60,000 nt of DNA from Membranipora membranacea (lineage: Eukaryota; Bryozoa; Gymnolaemata; Cheilostomatida; Membraniporidae). The translations under genes and the position numbers were made by a program. The stretch lies in the NCBI GenBank assembly GCA_914767715.1, contig OU612067.1:27876162-27936161 (forward strand), in the 5' to 3' direction. This document shows, one piece after another, positions 33,159 through 45,800 of this stretch. The stretch's first letter is position 1, and every line of letters begins with the position of its first letter. The notes under the pieces are model-generated. The model worked only from the letters and a program-made list of their open reading frames with translations, searched no databases and was not told where the DNA came from.

Positions 33159-35054
33159 TTAACAACTAGGTGGCTCAATTTTATTCATGCATCAAATTAT
33201 TCTCTGATTCTTCAGCTCCATAATGATGTGCTTCTTTAGAAAATTGGTCCACTCTTAGTGCATTTTATATCTATCCCAGTAGAGGCCTTCCCGAAAACGC
33301 TCACATCAAGCCAAACTAACGTTTTGTGACGTCAGAGAGCTGTTTGAGTGATCAGCCTATTGTAAAATCAAAACAAACAGAGCTATCTTGTATTCAATAC
33401 AGCAGAAAATCCATGGTGCTGATTTTCATCTTCCACTATGAGCCTTTGCATCCACATCTCAATTGCAACCTCATGGAAGGGCACTGGCATCCCCATCCCC
33501 AAATTTGAGATATGATGGTCTAAAAAGTCAGCTTATTTGTGTGATTTCTGCAAATGTAGGTCAACACAGAGCACTGAACTAAGGCTATATTGTGTAGTAA
33601 GATATTCTATGAAAGGCCCCCATTGGGTACAATACTCCACTGAAATCCACTGGCTAAGTAAACAAACTTGGAATTTTTTACTACAACAAGCACGGCGGTG
33701 TGTGTGTTCGATTGAGAATAAATGACACATGCTATAAACTGAGGTAAGACGCAGGTCAGATAATAAAATAATCGAGCGATAGCTGAGTCATCGGCTGCAC
33801 AAAGTTGGTGAAAATAGGGCGACGACGGAAAGGAGATCAAGAATTTTTAGACCTTAGCATTCCAATTTGTTTTAGCTTTAGACTTTAGATAAAGCTTTAG
33901 ACATTAACTGTGTTACTGTTCTCACATTCTTGAAACTGACAAGCTTATCAGTATGCCTGCGTGCCGTTATGTATAATAATGTGAACTTTACTAAAAACTT
34001 TCGGTGAGGACCTGCTGTTTGCCATCCATTGTATATTTATATTTGGAGATTTTTAATTGATCCAACTTTATCAGCGGACAAATATTCTATGTGATGATAA
34101 AGTTCTAAATAATGTTCTGGGTAGATGGCGTGCCGAGGTAAATCCAAAAATACTGTGCTGCGGCTAACTGTGACAAAGATTCTTTTTATTTGTTTAAATA
34201 GCCAGAAAATTAACCACATTTTTATTTACACAAATTTTTGCTGATTATGTAAATCAAAATCCATTTGTCATCAATTATTGTAATGTCCATTGAAATATTA
34301 TTGTCTTTCTGCTTGAGAAACAAGCCTACCTCTACATGCATGTCTTCCACGGTCAGTTCTTGGGAAGAAACCTATTCCTTCACCATCAGTTGCCTGCCCT
34401 ATTCCTCCAGAATGGCCCCAGAAGCTTCATTCTCTGAATCAACAGATCTGTCACTTAGATAACATCAGTTATCTGACGACATTATTGCCATTGAAATATT
34501 TTGCACAAAACTAAGGATCGTGAATTTAATAATGTGTGTTTAATAATGTTAGACAAATTGATCGTAGCTAATAAACTCTGGCTTTGTGAATTGGGGCTTG
34601 TATCATTCCTGTAATGGATGTTTATATGATGAGCATATTTTGCAATCATAGATGAGGTAATTTATTATGAGCCACAATAATGTTTGTTTTGACAGCAATG
34701 TGATAATTATGTGGGGAGAGCCTTGTCAAAGATTATAAAACATTGGCCACGTAGACAAAACCGCATCCACTCGGATACTGTGTGTAGTCAACAAAGATGT
34801 TGATGCTTGACCTATTTAGCTAAAGTTGTTGAATAATTTCTATCAACACAGCGCACTAACAGCTCTGTGACCTCAAATATCACACCCTTTTCAGGGTTAA
34901 TTTTATGCGAGCGTTTTTTAGGAAGGCCTCTACTGCGGTAGATATATAATGCACTAAGAGTGGATCAATTTTTTTAAGAAGCATATCATTACGGAGGTAA
35001 AGAATCAGAGAATAATGTGATGCATAAGTAATATTGAGCCACCTAGTGGTTTAA
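33159..35054. mobile_element. TTAA-flanked DNA transposon, copy A
   Basis: TTAA occurs at both edges (33159-33162 and 35051-35054). Inside them, ACTAGGTGG opens about 150-bp terminal inverted repeats running through TTATTCATGCATCA, GAAAATTGGTCCACTC and GTAGAGGCCTTCC on the left and their complements on the right (34905-35050). TTAA duplications are typical of piggyBac and Kolobok transposons; which of these applies is not shown. Minus-strand coding fragments include RGLPKKRSHK and VTELLVRCVDRN near the right TIR and QELTVEDMHVEVGLFL near 34350, with several stops. No transposase signature was recognised. Confidence 0.8.
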
Positions 35055-35103
35055 GTCCCATTTTATCTTATCAGTAAACCCATCCAGTCACTCACCAAAA
35101 AAG

Positions 35104-37805
35104 TTAAACAACTAGGTGGATTAATTTTATTCATGCATCAAATTATTCTCTGATTCTTCAGCTCCGTAATGATGTGCTTCTTTAGAAAATTGGTCCACTC
35201 TTAGTGCATTTTATATCTATCCCAGTAGAGGCCTTCCCGAAAACTCAACATAAAGCCAGACTAACGTTTTGTGAAGTCAGAAGACTGTTTGAGTGATCAG
35301 CCTATTGTAAAATCAAAACAAACAGAGCTATCTTGTATTCAATACAGCAGAAAATCCATGGTGCTGATTTTCATCTCCCACTATGAGCCTTTGCATCCAC
35401 ATCTCAATTGCAACCTCATGGAAGGCCACTGGCATCCCCATCCCCAAATTTGAGATATGATGTTCTAAAAAGTCAGCTTATTTGTGTGATTTCTGCAAAT
35501 ATAGGTCAACACAGAGCACTAAACTAAGGCCATATCGTGTAGTAAGGTATTCTATGAAAGGTCCCCATCGAATACAATACTCTACTGAAATCCACTGGCT
35601 AAGTAAACAAACTTGGAATTTTATTCTACAAAAAGCACGCAGTGTGTGTGTTCGATTGAGAATAAATGACACATACTATAAACTGAGGTAAGACGCAGGT
35701 CAGATAATAAAATAATCCAGCTAAAATAATCCAAAATAATCAGGTTATCGGCTGCACGAAGTTAGTGAAAATAAGGCGACTGAAAGGAGATCAAGAACTT
35801 TTAGACATTAGCATTCAAATTTGTTATAGCTTTAGACTTTAGATAAAGCTTTAGACATGAACTGTGTTACTGTTCTCATATTCTTGAAACTGACAAGTTT
35901 ATAGTATGCCTTATGTATAATTATGTGAACTTTACTGACGACCTGCTGTTTGCCATCCATTGTATATTTATAATTGGAGATTTTTAATTGATCAAACTTT
36001 ATCAGCAGACAAACATTCTATGTGATGATAAAATCCTAAATAATGTGCTGGGTAGATGGCGAGCCGAGGTAAATCCGAAAATACTGCGCTGCGGCTAACT
36101 GTGACAAAGATTCTTGATATTTTGTAAAAAATGGCCAGACACAAAACATCAACGAAGACACAAATTTTTGCTGGTTATGTAAATCCAAATCTATTATTGT
36201 AATGTCCATTGAAATAATATTGTCATTCCGATTCAGAAACAAGCCTACTTCTGCATGCATATCCTCCACGATCAGTTCTTGTGAAGAAACATATTCCTTC
36301 ACCATCAGTTGCCTGCCCCATTCCTCTAGAATGGCCCCAGAAGCTTCATTTTCGGAATCAACAGATTCGTCACTTAGATAACATCAGTTATCTGACGACA
36401 CTATTGCCGTCAAAATATTTTGCCCAAAACTAAGGATCGTAATTTTAATAACGTGTGTTGAATAATGTTAGACAAATTGATCTTAGCTAATAAACTAACT
36501 CTGGCTTTGAGAGTTGAGGCTTGTATCATTCTATCACAGAGTAAGGATATAATGCTTACTCTGTGATTCTATGGTCACGGATGTTTATACGATGACCATA
36601 TCACAGAGTACATGGGCCGATGTTTTGCATCTTACAAACAACTTGTGCTCGATGCTAATATCGTAACATGTGCTACACGTGCAGATGCAGCCAACGTTGT
36701 GGTCGACTGATTATATATCCCAGTATGGCCATTTAACAATCATGACTCATTATTAACCAATCACAGACAATAATAGTCCATATACTTTTTGCCGTTACTG
36801 CTATAAACCCATCAGCCAATGAAAAGAGAGGATCGACCGACTAAGTCGACTGAAACACCAACAGGCCGGTGTTGCCTATAGATGCATACGATGCACATCG
36901 TTGAGCACAGGTTGATCCCATCGATGCTACTAGATGCCAAACATCGGCCTGTATAGCAGTATAGAGTATAGCAGGCCTGTTCTATACTCTATACTGCTAT
37001 ACAGGCCGATGTTTGGCATCTATTAGCATCCACATAGGCTACGATGGGATCAACCTGTGCTCAACGATGTGCATCGTATGCATCTATAGGCAACACCGGC
37101 CTGTTGGTGTTTCAGTCGACTTAGTCGGTCGATCCTCTCTTTTCATTGGCTGATGGGTTTATAGCAGTAACGGCAAAAAGTATATGGACTATTTTTGTCT
37201 GTGATTGGTTAATAATGAGTCATGATTGTTAAATGGCCATACTGGGATATATAATCAGTCGACCACAACGTTGGCTGCATCTGCACGTGTAGCACATGTT
37301 ACGATATTAGCATCGAGCACAAGTTGTTTGTAAGATGCAAAACATCGGCCCATGTAGCATGGCCATATTAAGCATTATATCTGTTAGCATATTTTGCAGT
37401 CATCGATGAGGTAATTTTTTATGAGCCACAATAATGTTTGTTTTGACGGCAATGTGATATTTTATGGGGGAAGAGCCTTGACAAAGATTATAAAACATTG
37501 GCCATGTAGACATAACCGCATCCGCTAGGATACTGTGTGTAGTCAACAAAGATGTTGATGATTTAGCTAAAGTTGTTGAGGAATTTCTATCAACACAGCG
37601 CACTAACAGCTCTGTGACATCAAATATCACACCATTTTCAGGGATAATTTTATGCGAGCGTTTTTTAGGAAGGCCTCTACTGCGATAGATAGATATATAA
37701 TGCACTTAGAGTGGACTAATTTTTTAAAGAAGCATATCATTACTGAGGTGAAGAATCAGAGAATAATGTGATGCATAAGTAATATTGAGCCACCTAGTGG
37801 TTTAA
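35104..37805. mobile_element. TTAA-flanked DNA transposon, copy B (with palindrome insert)
   Basis: Direct-orientation copy of the element at 33159-35054, only 49 bp away, with TTAA at 35104-35107 and 37802-37805 and matching TIRs. It is about 800 bp longer because of an insertion between roughly 36535 and 37390. The minus-strand fragments are more open than in copy A: GAILEEWGRQLMVKEYVSSQ (about 36340-36280) and RGLPKKRSHKIIPENG (about 37690). This copy may therefore be closer to the coding ancestor. The product is unrecognised. Confidence 0.8.
36536..37390. repeat. Large near-perfect palindrome inserted in transposon copy B
   Basis: Arms 36610-36970 and 36983-37355 are inverted copies with few differences. 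They begin ACATGGGCCGATGTTTTGCA and meet at a short centre containing CAGGCCTG. Immediately left are TCACAGAGTAAGGATATAAT and CTTACTCTGTGA, and TCACAGAGTA occurs again at the arm edge. Copy A of the host transposon shows the empty site (CATTCCTGTAATGGATGTTT and ATGATGAGCATATTTTGCA). No ORF of note is present; it resembles a foldback or MITE element. Confidence 0.9.
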
Positions 37806-40015
37806 CCTTCCTCCTTTTTAGACCAGGATCAGAAAACTTTGAAATATGTTTGATATATGGTCATGCTGGAAACAATATTATACGGACATGATTCATAGCA
37901 AGAGATGTTCAGTTAAAGCCTGGCGGCCTATTTCATATGTGGGGGGGGGGGGGACTGATAATTGTTACAATATTGCTCATAAGATATGAAACAAAGGAGT
38001 AAAGAGGGACATGCCACCTACTCATGCAAGGTTGCAAAATCTGTCAGTAGATATAAAAAATCTGACAACATGTGAAGATATTTTTTCTTGTGTACCAGCA
38101 TCATATTTCTATCACTATGTATAGCAAAATGACGCATGGATGGTATTCACCTCAAAAAGGGTTGACCAAAGAAAAAAAATTGATATTTCAAACTCCTAAG
38201 TTCTCCCTAGCTCACTCAGGTTTTCACATAGTTTCATACCTACCAGTATCAACGTTTTAAATGATATGCCATCACAAACACAGAGCCTTTTTAAACGATT
38301 GTAAACTTTCTTTGACGGGTTCACCAATGACACGCTATCTTATCTTATATTCTTACCTTGCTGTTTCTATTATAATTATCCTGTTCTCTCTTGAGCAGTT
38401 TATCGGCCTTTTTATCGAATTCCATCTGCAGCATCTAAGCCATGAGCAGATCATTGGAAGTGTCTCCTTAGTCTGCTTCACCGACTAAAAACTCAGCCGT
38501 AATATCATTCACTCTGTAATCATTGCAAATAACATAATTTGATATCCCCACACATATCGAATCTTCTAGAAATGCAGACTCAATAATCTTGGGGGGGGGG
38601 GGGGGGTCTTTCAATTAAAAACAGCCAAATTCGCAATCTGATCGCTCACTCACTGAGTGAGACCTGCTTGGCGCTCACTCATTGATGGAGCTATATATAT
38701 TCTGACTGCGTGACTGGGAATGAATATGTTTAATTTAATGACCAAGTGGACGATAATCTTGAGCGATGTGATAGTGATAATTTTCTTTAGTAAAGCATTG
38801 CTCATTCTAATTAAAAGGCCCTCAAGTAAATCTTGTGTTGTGGTCTCTTGTTATGAACAGTACAAATTGTGTTAGCCTACATAGTGATGTATTGTGATAA
38901 CTATTCGTATAATTTATGGAGCCACCAGGTGAATAAACTGGAGACGATTGGTTCAGATCTTGATCAAGATTGATCTGGGTTGCCAGAATTTTGAATTCCC
39001 CTGACCTTAATGATAGGCTGCAAGCATAAAGTGTGGTTTTGAAGTTTCTGTAGGCACGTTTTGCCTGTGACTCAACAGTTTTGCGGGAGCAATTTCGAGT
39101 GCAGGCCATATTTTCTAAGTTGAATTTACGCCTGCGCGGAGCTGCAGCCCTGATCAGCTAACTCAGGAAACTCTGTATTCCCGTATATTTTCTCCAATTC
39201 CTCTCTCTCTCTATCTATTCTGCCAATTCCTAAAACAGATAAAAAATCTACCTCAAACGATTTTAGCATGCAGTAAACCCAAAAGGAAAGGACTTTTGCT
39301 TCCTATGATGATGAATCAACTACCTAAGCTCATGTTCATTCTCCTCTGACACGTCAGTCGTAGATGCTACCATACGATGTATTGCTTGAAGGGTTATCAC
39401 AGTCCAGCGACGTGTATAGTATTATTATTATGACCCCTACCGCTAAATTTGAGTGGTAGAGAGCATAGGCATCTGGAGTTACAAGCATGTATACTTTGCC
39501 GAAGTCCATAATCAACCATCCCCCCCCAACAAACATTTGTTGGGCGGTGGTTGATCATGGACATTAGCAAAGTTCACAAAGGTAACTCCGGACGCCTGTG
39601 GTAGAGAGCCTACTGTATCTACTGAGGAGTATGGAGTATCTCATTATGACATTCAGCTCCTTTCAACGCTTTGTTCACGCCTTAGCAATCTACCACATTG
39701 TGGAATCTGACTGGATGAAAGAAGAGTCACTTCTCTTTGTAATGTATGAAAGCAGGGACAACCCTCTCTGGTGAAAGTAAGTAGCCTAAGGTGGTAGCAG
39801 TAACATATAACTTCTTTTATAATTTTATACCACTATGACTATTGTAATTGTTTTATCAAACTTGAACTAATCTTCACTGTTTTTTTTCTCACTGCTGGTT
39901 AGCTGTTTGTGTCAAGATATGGATAATGTATTTACTGTTCTTGCCATGGATATGATTTTCTCACAATTCTTACAAATTTAACATAACAATCAATTCAATG
40001 TGATGATGTACCTAC
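37806..40015. other. No gene recognised; homopolymer runs
   Basis: G runs of about 13-14 bases occur near 37940 and 38591. The minus-strand ORF 39109-38822 (starting MACTRNCSRKTVESQAKRAY) has no recognisable family. Confidence 0.5.
39460..39602. repeat. Hairpin element, ~65-bp arms
   Basis: GCATCTGGAGTTAC on the left arm pairs with GTAACTCCGGACGC on the right. The arms meet at CCAACAAACATTTGTTGG. Divergence between the arms is modest. Confidence 0.8.
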
Positions 40016-40129
40016 CTGGCTCATAACATCTTCAAGTATTGCTGCAGGGGCTGCTGGGGTTGTATTGACATTCCAGCCTTTCCATGCTGTGGTAGCTGCT
40101 TTACCTTCCATCAGGGTGACTTTGTCTTG
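40016..40129 (-). CDS. Candidate isolated exon, possibly upstream Mondo exon
   Basis: On the minus strand, CACTCAACAG is followed by 38 open codons (starting QDKVTLMEGKAATTAWKGW) and then a GTAGGT donor, phase 0 at both ends. It lies about 9 kb upstream of the Mondo bHLH exon on the same strand. The short run VTLMEGK recalls a conserved N-terminal Mondo segment, but the residues after it do not match what I know of that family, so the assignment is weak. Confidence 0.35.
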
Positions 40130-42843
40130 CTGTTGAGTGATTGATCAGGGAAACACACTATATGAGAATGGTGAAAGAGTGTTTGTTGCACCATTAAATG
40201 AAGGATAGCTATAGTAGTCTTTACTAGTTCACTGCCAACAGAAAAAAATGCAGATGATGAAATCTTTTACCTGAGTTCCACACCCAATGGTTTTATCGAT
40301 TAGGAATATGTTGATTAGTCCTCAACAACAGAATGTTTGTCAGAACCTGGGTGAGTCAATGTGTAACGCTAAAACAATGGCCCTAAAATATATTATGTGA
40401 TTGGGCAAATATGGTCATGTGACAATGTGTACACCCAAAGTAGTGAATGTATGGTAGCCAGGAAGAAATAGTAAACAAGGGAGTAATTCAACATCCCCCT
40501 TGACTCTGAATCATAGTAAGGTATGCTCGGTATAAATAGGAAAGCCAGATCTCTGATTGAGAGTGGCTGGCAACATGCATCTTAGAGAGCTTGTATTAAC
40601 CAATCAGTAGCCCAAATTAAACTGTTTTCCTACTACTCCTTTCTTTGTTTTCCTAGTTTTCAAGTTTCCACTAGCTGTCACTCACAATCACTGACTACTA
40701 GTAGTCAGTGACTGGCTATCCCTATCTATCTAGCACTATCAGCTAAGATGATCATGATTAAAAATATACTAAATATATATAAATGCTACCCCACTACTAG
40801 GGGAGCCAATCTAATATTGCCAGGCCAATACCAAGATTTTGGTAGTAGTAGTAATAGTAGGCCTACTAGTAAGCAGGAGTCATTGGAGTAAGTACAGTAT
40901 CAATGGCTCAATGGGTAATACTCTACTTGGTAATATGAATGATGTTATTGTAATTGAAAGAAAGAGACAGGCAGCAGATTGAGTGACTGAGTGGACATCG
41001 TCTTGGCCAGGCAGTCGCTTCTACGTTTATTGTTATTTAATTGATATTCTTTAAACATCACATACGCCTCAATCCTGCCGTGACACATCACACAAAGTTA
41101 TGCTGATCGAGCCTTGGTGGTGGTAAAGTAACCCCCATCATCATGGCCTGATAGCTTGTCCGCACACCGCCACAGCTTGTTGTGCCCTGTGTTGCCCTTC
41201 TCTTGTACACATTCCATCGTCACTGGCTCAGCCTGATTAATGGTAGTTAATGATATTGATCATCCTCGTAAATGAGGTTGATAAAATTCGCTGTGGGTAG
41301 CACTCATCCAATTGATTGCAGCAATGCATTCAACCTACCATTGTCATGTGTGCTTGAAAAGTTCACATCTCTCCCGTCAACATTGTTTTCTTGATCGTCC
41401 CTTGTCTGTCCATGTTAGCACTGTTATTACATCACCCCATACACATGTACTACTCTCTACCCAAGTGATCCCAAATCATTAGGAACACCGGGACTGAAAT
41501 CCGGTTGGATGCGAGACGCGGTCAACGCACTTCAGCCACAACCGCAGCAATCTGCCAAATTCTGCTATCGCTACACTGATATTTATATGGACTGGACATT
41601 AACTACAGACAAATCTCGCTACAGAATATTGTTATAAGGACCCAGTCGACTACAATTTAAAAGCAGAAGCAGAAGACATCCAAAAATAGGTCAAACTGTG
41701 CCGAGTGCTATGAGCAAGTAATAGGCTGCGAATATGGAGTTAAGACTCAGATTAATGTATTATAATATAATTGTATAACTGAAGGTTACTGTAGAGTATT
41801 ACATTATTGGCCTTGTTCCATATTTGTGGGGGCTGCTGATTTAATGCTAGTATTACTCACTGTTACCAATGGAGTTCTCCAAAACCTGGGTATCTGGCAA
41901 TGTTTGACTGCCCCTGATTCTTGTATTGATGACTGTTTATATTATAAAATTCATTATGCAGGTTGACAGGAGGTGGCAATGCAGTTTTGACACAGCGGAG
42001 GGCGCGGCTAACATAAGATATCCCTAATAACTCAATATTAGTGATAGTGAAGAACACGAGGGTGAGGATCTATATCTTACCATAAGTTGGATTGCAAAAT
42101 TGAATTAGGATATCCTATCCTGTCCCTCCCATATATCAATAATAATATCCTGCAAGCTTGAAGTTGTATTTGCAAGACAGTTATTTTAAACATAAAAGTT
42201 GTTTTGCCTCCCGTTTGATCTTCCTTTTTCGTTGAGGGAGGGGGCTACAGCACCCCTTCTCTCTCGCTTGGCTTTTGAACACGGTCGGTCAGGTGCAAAA
42301 AAGGTTCATCAGGTCATAAGAAATTTGAATTATGGCTACTTTTGTTTTGTTTAAGAATGTGTCCATTAATGACAAATTCAACCGCACATCATTGTAAAAG
42401 GTCACCCAAGATAAAACTGTCAAACCAGGACTGCTTAGTGGTCATCATACCACATTGTATCTGCTTAAAAGTGTTGATATTCGATTGTGAATGAGGCAGC
42501 TGGATTGTTTTGCGTCAGCAAGCATATATATACGAAACCTTATAGATGGATTGTCATAGCGAAATAACCTGTTATAAACACATCTAGATAGTCTAAGGCT
42601 AGTTAGTGACTAGTTACAAACCCATACAGAGTAAAGATATATAATATATATAATCTGAAAATTTTTAACTTTACATAGCTCCACCTTGTTAGCAATTTCA
42701 ATACTATTTCGCCTGACATGATCATCAGGAAAATTCCTTTCTAAAGTTTTATCATCGAAATATCTAATTCCCACCTTTTTTTTCCCCTATTATCATACCG
42801 TGATTAGTGTTGTTTCATCTTATCTTGTCTCTATCCTTCACAG
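40130..42843. other. Possible divergent promoter interval
   Basis: No convincing exon. A possible 20-nt microexon (42042-42061, DSEEHE with donor GTGAGG) is in phase with the exon at 42844. The interval separates minus-strand exon 40129 from the plus-strand SPFH gene. Confidence 0.4.
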
Positions 42844-42863
42844 AGCAACATGAGAAGCGACAT

Positions 42864-45800
42864 ATGGACGCTGACGGAGTAGTCAGTGATAGTAGTGAGG
42901 AACAGGAGGGCGATGGTCAGTATACTTAACTTTTGTACCCAGTAGTGATTGACTGACTGAGCAATTGGCTGAATGAGTGGATGGTTGGCCAATTGATTCA
43001 TTTATCGGTTCAGCGGATGAGAGGATGAAGATATCAGTGATGTTATGTTATATCACAGCAGTATACCAAGGTTTACACAAGGGACCAAGCTCAAAAATAT
43101 TTAGTAGGGCTTTTGTAGATCAAGCATGATTCAATTTGCCTGCATTTGGGGTTTTAGCGGCTGCAGGCTCACCAAGAGAATGGGAATGATCGGACTGCTG
43201 GAAAATTGAATCAATCTTGTTTTAGTAGGGCAAATGCTGGACAGGCACTATGATGATGTCAAGAAATAAATGAAAATATCAAAAGCATAATACATGGAGC
43301 TGCTCAAAATAGCCATAATAAGCACTACAAATACCAACAAGCAAATTTTTTTCTGATTTTATGGCAAAACAAAACTAAAAAAGGAAATTCAATAATTCTA
43401 ACTTTCAATTCTTTGCCACTTGCAGTAATAGCTGTCTGATTCCTCCTCTAACACAACATTTTGCTTCTCTTCGATACAATGAGCACAGCATGCCATAACT
43501 ACTTGCATTGACTACTTTGGGGCCTACATTTTAGGATGAATATATGTCCCGAACTGAACTTATATACTAGGCTCATAAACAGAGCTACAATAAACTTATT
43601 TCCTGCTGTGCATGGAAATTATTTATTAAATACAAGAGGATTATCAATAATCAACGTAATTCATAAGACTTACAAGAGCTTTGAAACTCATTTATTTTAA
43701 CAGTTATAAGCTAATTTAATTTTCTCTCCATTTAATACTCTATACTCTAATCACTGTGGAGCAACTTTTCACTAGTTTTGATAATAAACTGGACTATCAT
43801 TTAAATTAAGACCTAATTAAAACCTACAGAATAAGTGGTGCACTATTCTTGTTAACTGGTACATTCAATGAGACCTTAAACTAAACTTAACACTTAATAC
43901 TTTATATCTGATTGATACTGTATCTGTAGTGTTGCTGCCTGGTAGTCCCACCCCTGCTGAAGGGGTGGATCCAGAATCTGGTCCAGGTACGGTAATGACT
44001 AAACTGACTCAATCATGATATTAATTTATTAATGTGTCCATGTAGCCAGTGTGTTGGCTCTGATTGGTCGGCTTCTACTCCACAACAACTAATAAGAGCC
44101 ATCAAATTGGCTCGAGTCTTGTGGTTTTTACTAATTATTCACCTTTTCATGTTTGTGTGTGCTTCTGATTTTGCACGGGAGTGTAGTATACCTGACTTCC
44201 TTAGGACTTTCAGGGTTTTCTGTGAGTTTGGAGTTTTGGTTGGGGTTTGAAATTAATGTGGGCAAATCATCCTGGCTGATTTGAAATATATCGTCCAGAT
44301 GCTTGAATAGTGATTGTATGCACATCAATCTTTCAAATTTATTGTTGTGTAGTCGACAGTTTATCAAGGGGTGTCCAAATCATTAACTAAGTATTTATAT
44401 GTTTATGTTTATACGTTCCTGTTTCTAGTTGTTAGCTTCTTATAGATTTTGCCGTTTTGCCTTCAACCGCAATTCAATTAAATGCTGACTGATGTCTGTT
44501 ACTATGCGTTAGAAGTTTCTTATCTTCCCATCGTGTTTTCAGTCTCTAGTTATAGAATTCAACCGCAGGGTGGGGGGAGTTATACTAAATTCCTGCTGGT
44601 AGATAGTTAGGCTGCATAAGCTATGGTGTATGAGAGTAAGGAATAATACTAACAAAGATTCAACGAAAATAATAAGACTGTGCCAATAAACTGAAAAAAA
44701 ATGATGCATTATATCTATAACTTTTATAGATGTAGATCCTTTACTAGTGAAATGGCTACAAATTGGCTAAATTGGATCGCAACAGTTCAAGCACCTAAAC
44801 TCGAGTGTTCTGTTGTAAATAATAAGGAAGATGATCAGTAGCAATAGTATGATTTTTTTACATAATTTAAAGTTTTCATAAGACTTTGAATAGATGAACC
44901 CTTTTCACTGGACAGAAGTCTATTCTGGTTTTGAAACTTGTCTTTTTCTTCTTTAGTGGAAAACTCACCTCTAGGATCAGATAATGTACAATCGCAGGGC
45001 TCAGCTGTCGGCGAACAGGATATTGATCGTAGCTACTCTCCCTATGTACCCCATAATGCTTTAGAGGCAGGCACGCCCACAACAACATATACTGAGATCC
45101 CACAAGACGCAACTACTGGGGCAGTGCGCTCCACTCGTTCTCCGCCTCCGGCCTACCCTGGAGCACAGGCTTCTGCTGGGAATGGGCCACACCCACCAGC
45201 GTATGGACAACTGCCACCTTTACGAGGATCTATCAAGCCAAGTAAGACATACAAATACTCTGACTAACCCTATATCAAGTTTGATCAAATTTGCATGCAT
45301 TACTCTGTTCTTTTATCATAGTGTAAAGCCCTTGCAACAAGGGTGGCAATTCAAGGGGAAGCAATTCCAAATTGGATCAAATTTGGTGGAGGTTATTCTC
45401 TATAAATGTAAATTTCGACTGCTGTTGCAATGAGGCCAGGGTCATCTTAACACTAAGGTATGGGCTATCTTGGGGATCACAGCATGAGAACATGTAACTT
45501 ACTGCATTTAACAAACGAAGGCTGGGTGAAAAGGCCATCACAACATCAGGGAAACTAGATAGTATCCTGTCATGTATATACTTCTTAGGGGTGGAAAAGC
45601 CCGACCCCTAACCAGCAATCTGTACAGAGCTTATTCAAGGAATAAAATGCAGCCAAAACAAAGCTTTTCAGTTATCCAGTGATGCCCACTGATAAATGTA
45701 GTGAGGAATGATCTCTTCCTGAATTACTTGTTATATTTATGCTAACATTCTTGTATTAATTTTCTTAGGTAATTCATATTGCATATTTCCCAGCTCAGAA

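Noticed and set aside
41863-42057. 64-codon minus-strand ORF
   Set aside because: No family resemblance, and it overlaps the candidate microexon and divergent interval; likely chance.
44131-44367. 78-codon minus-strand ORF
   Set aside because: Lies within an intron of the SPFH gene on the other strand, with no motif or splice support.
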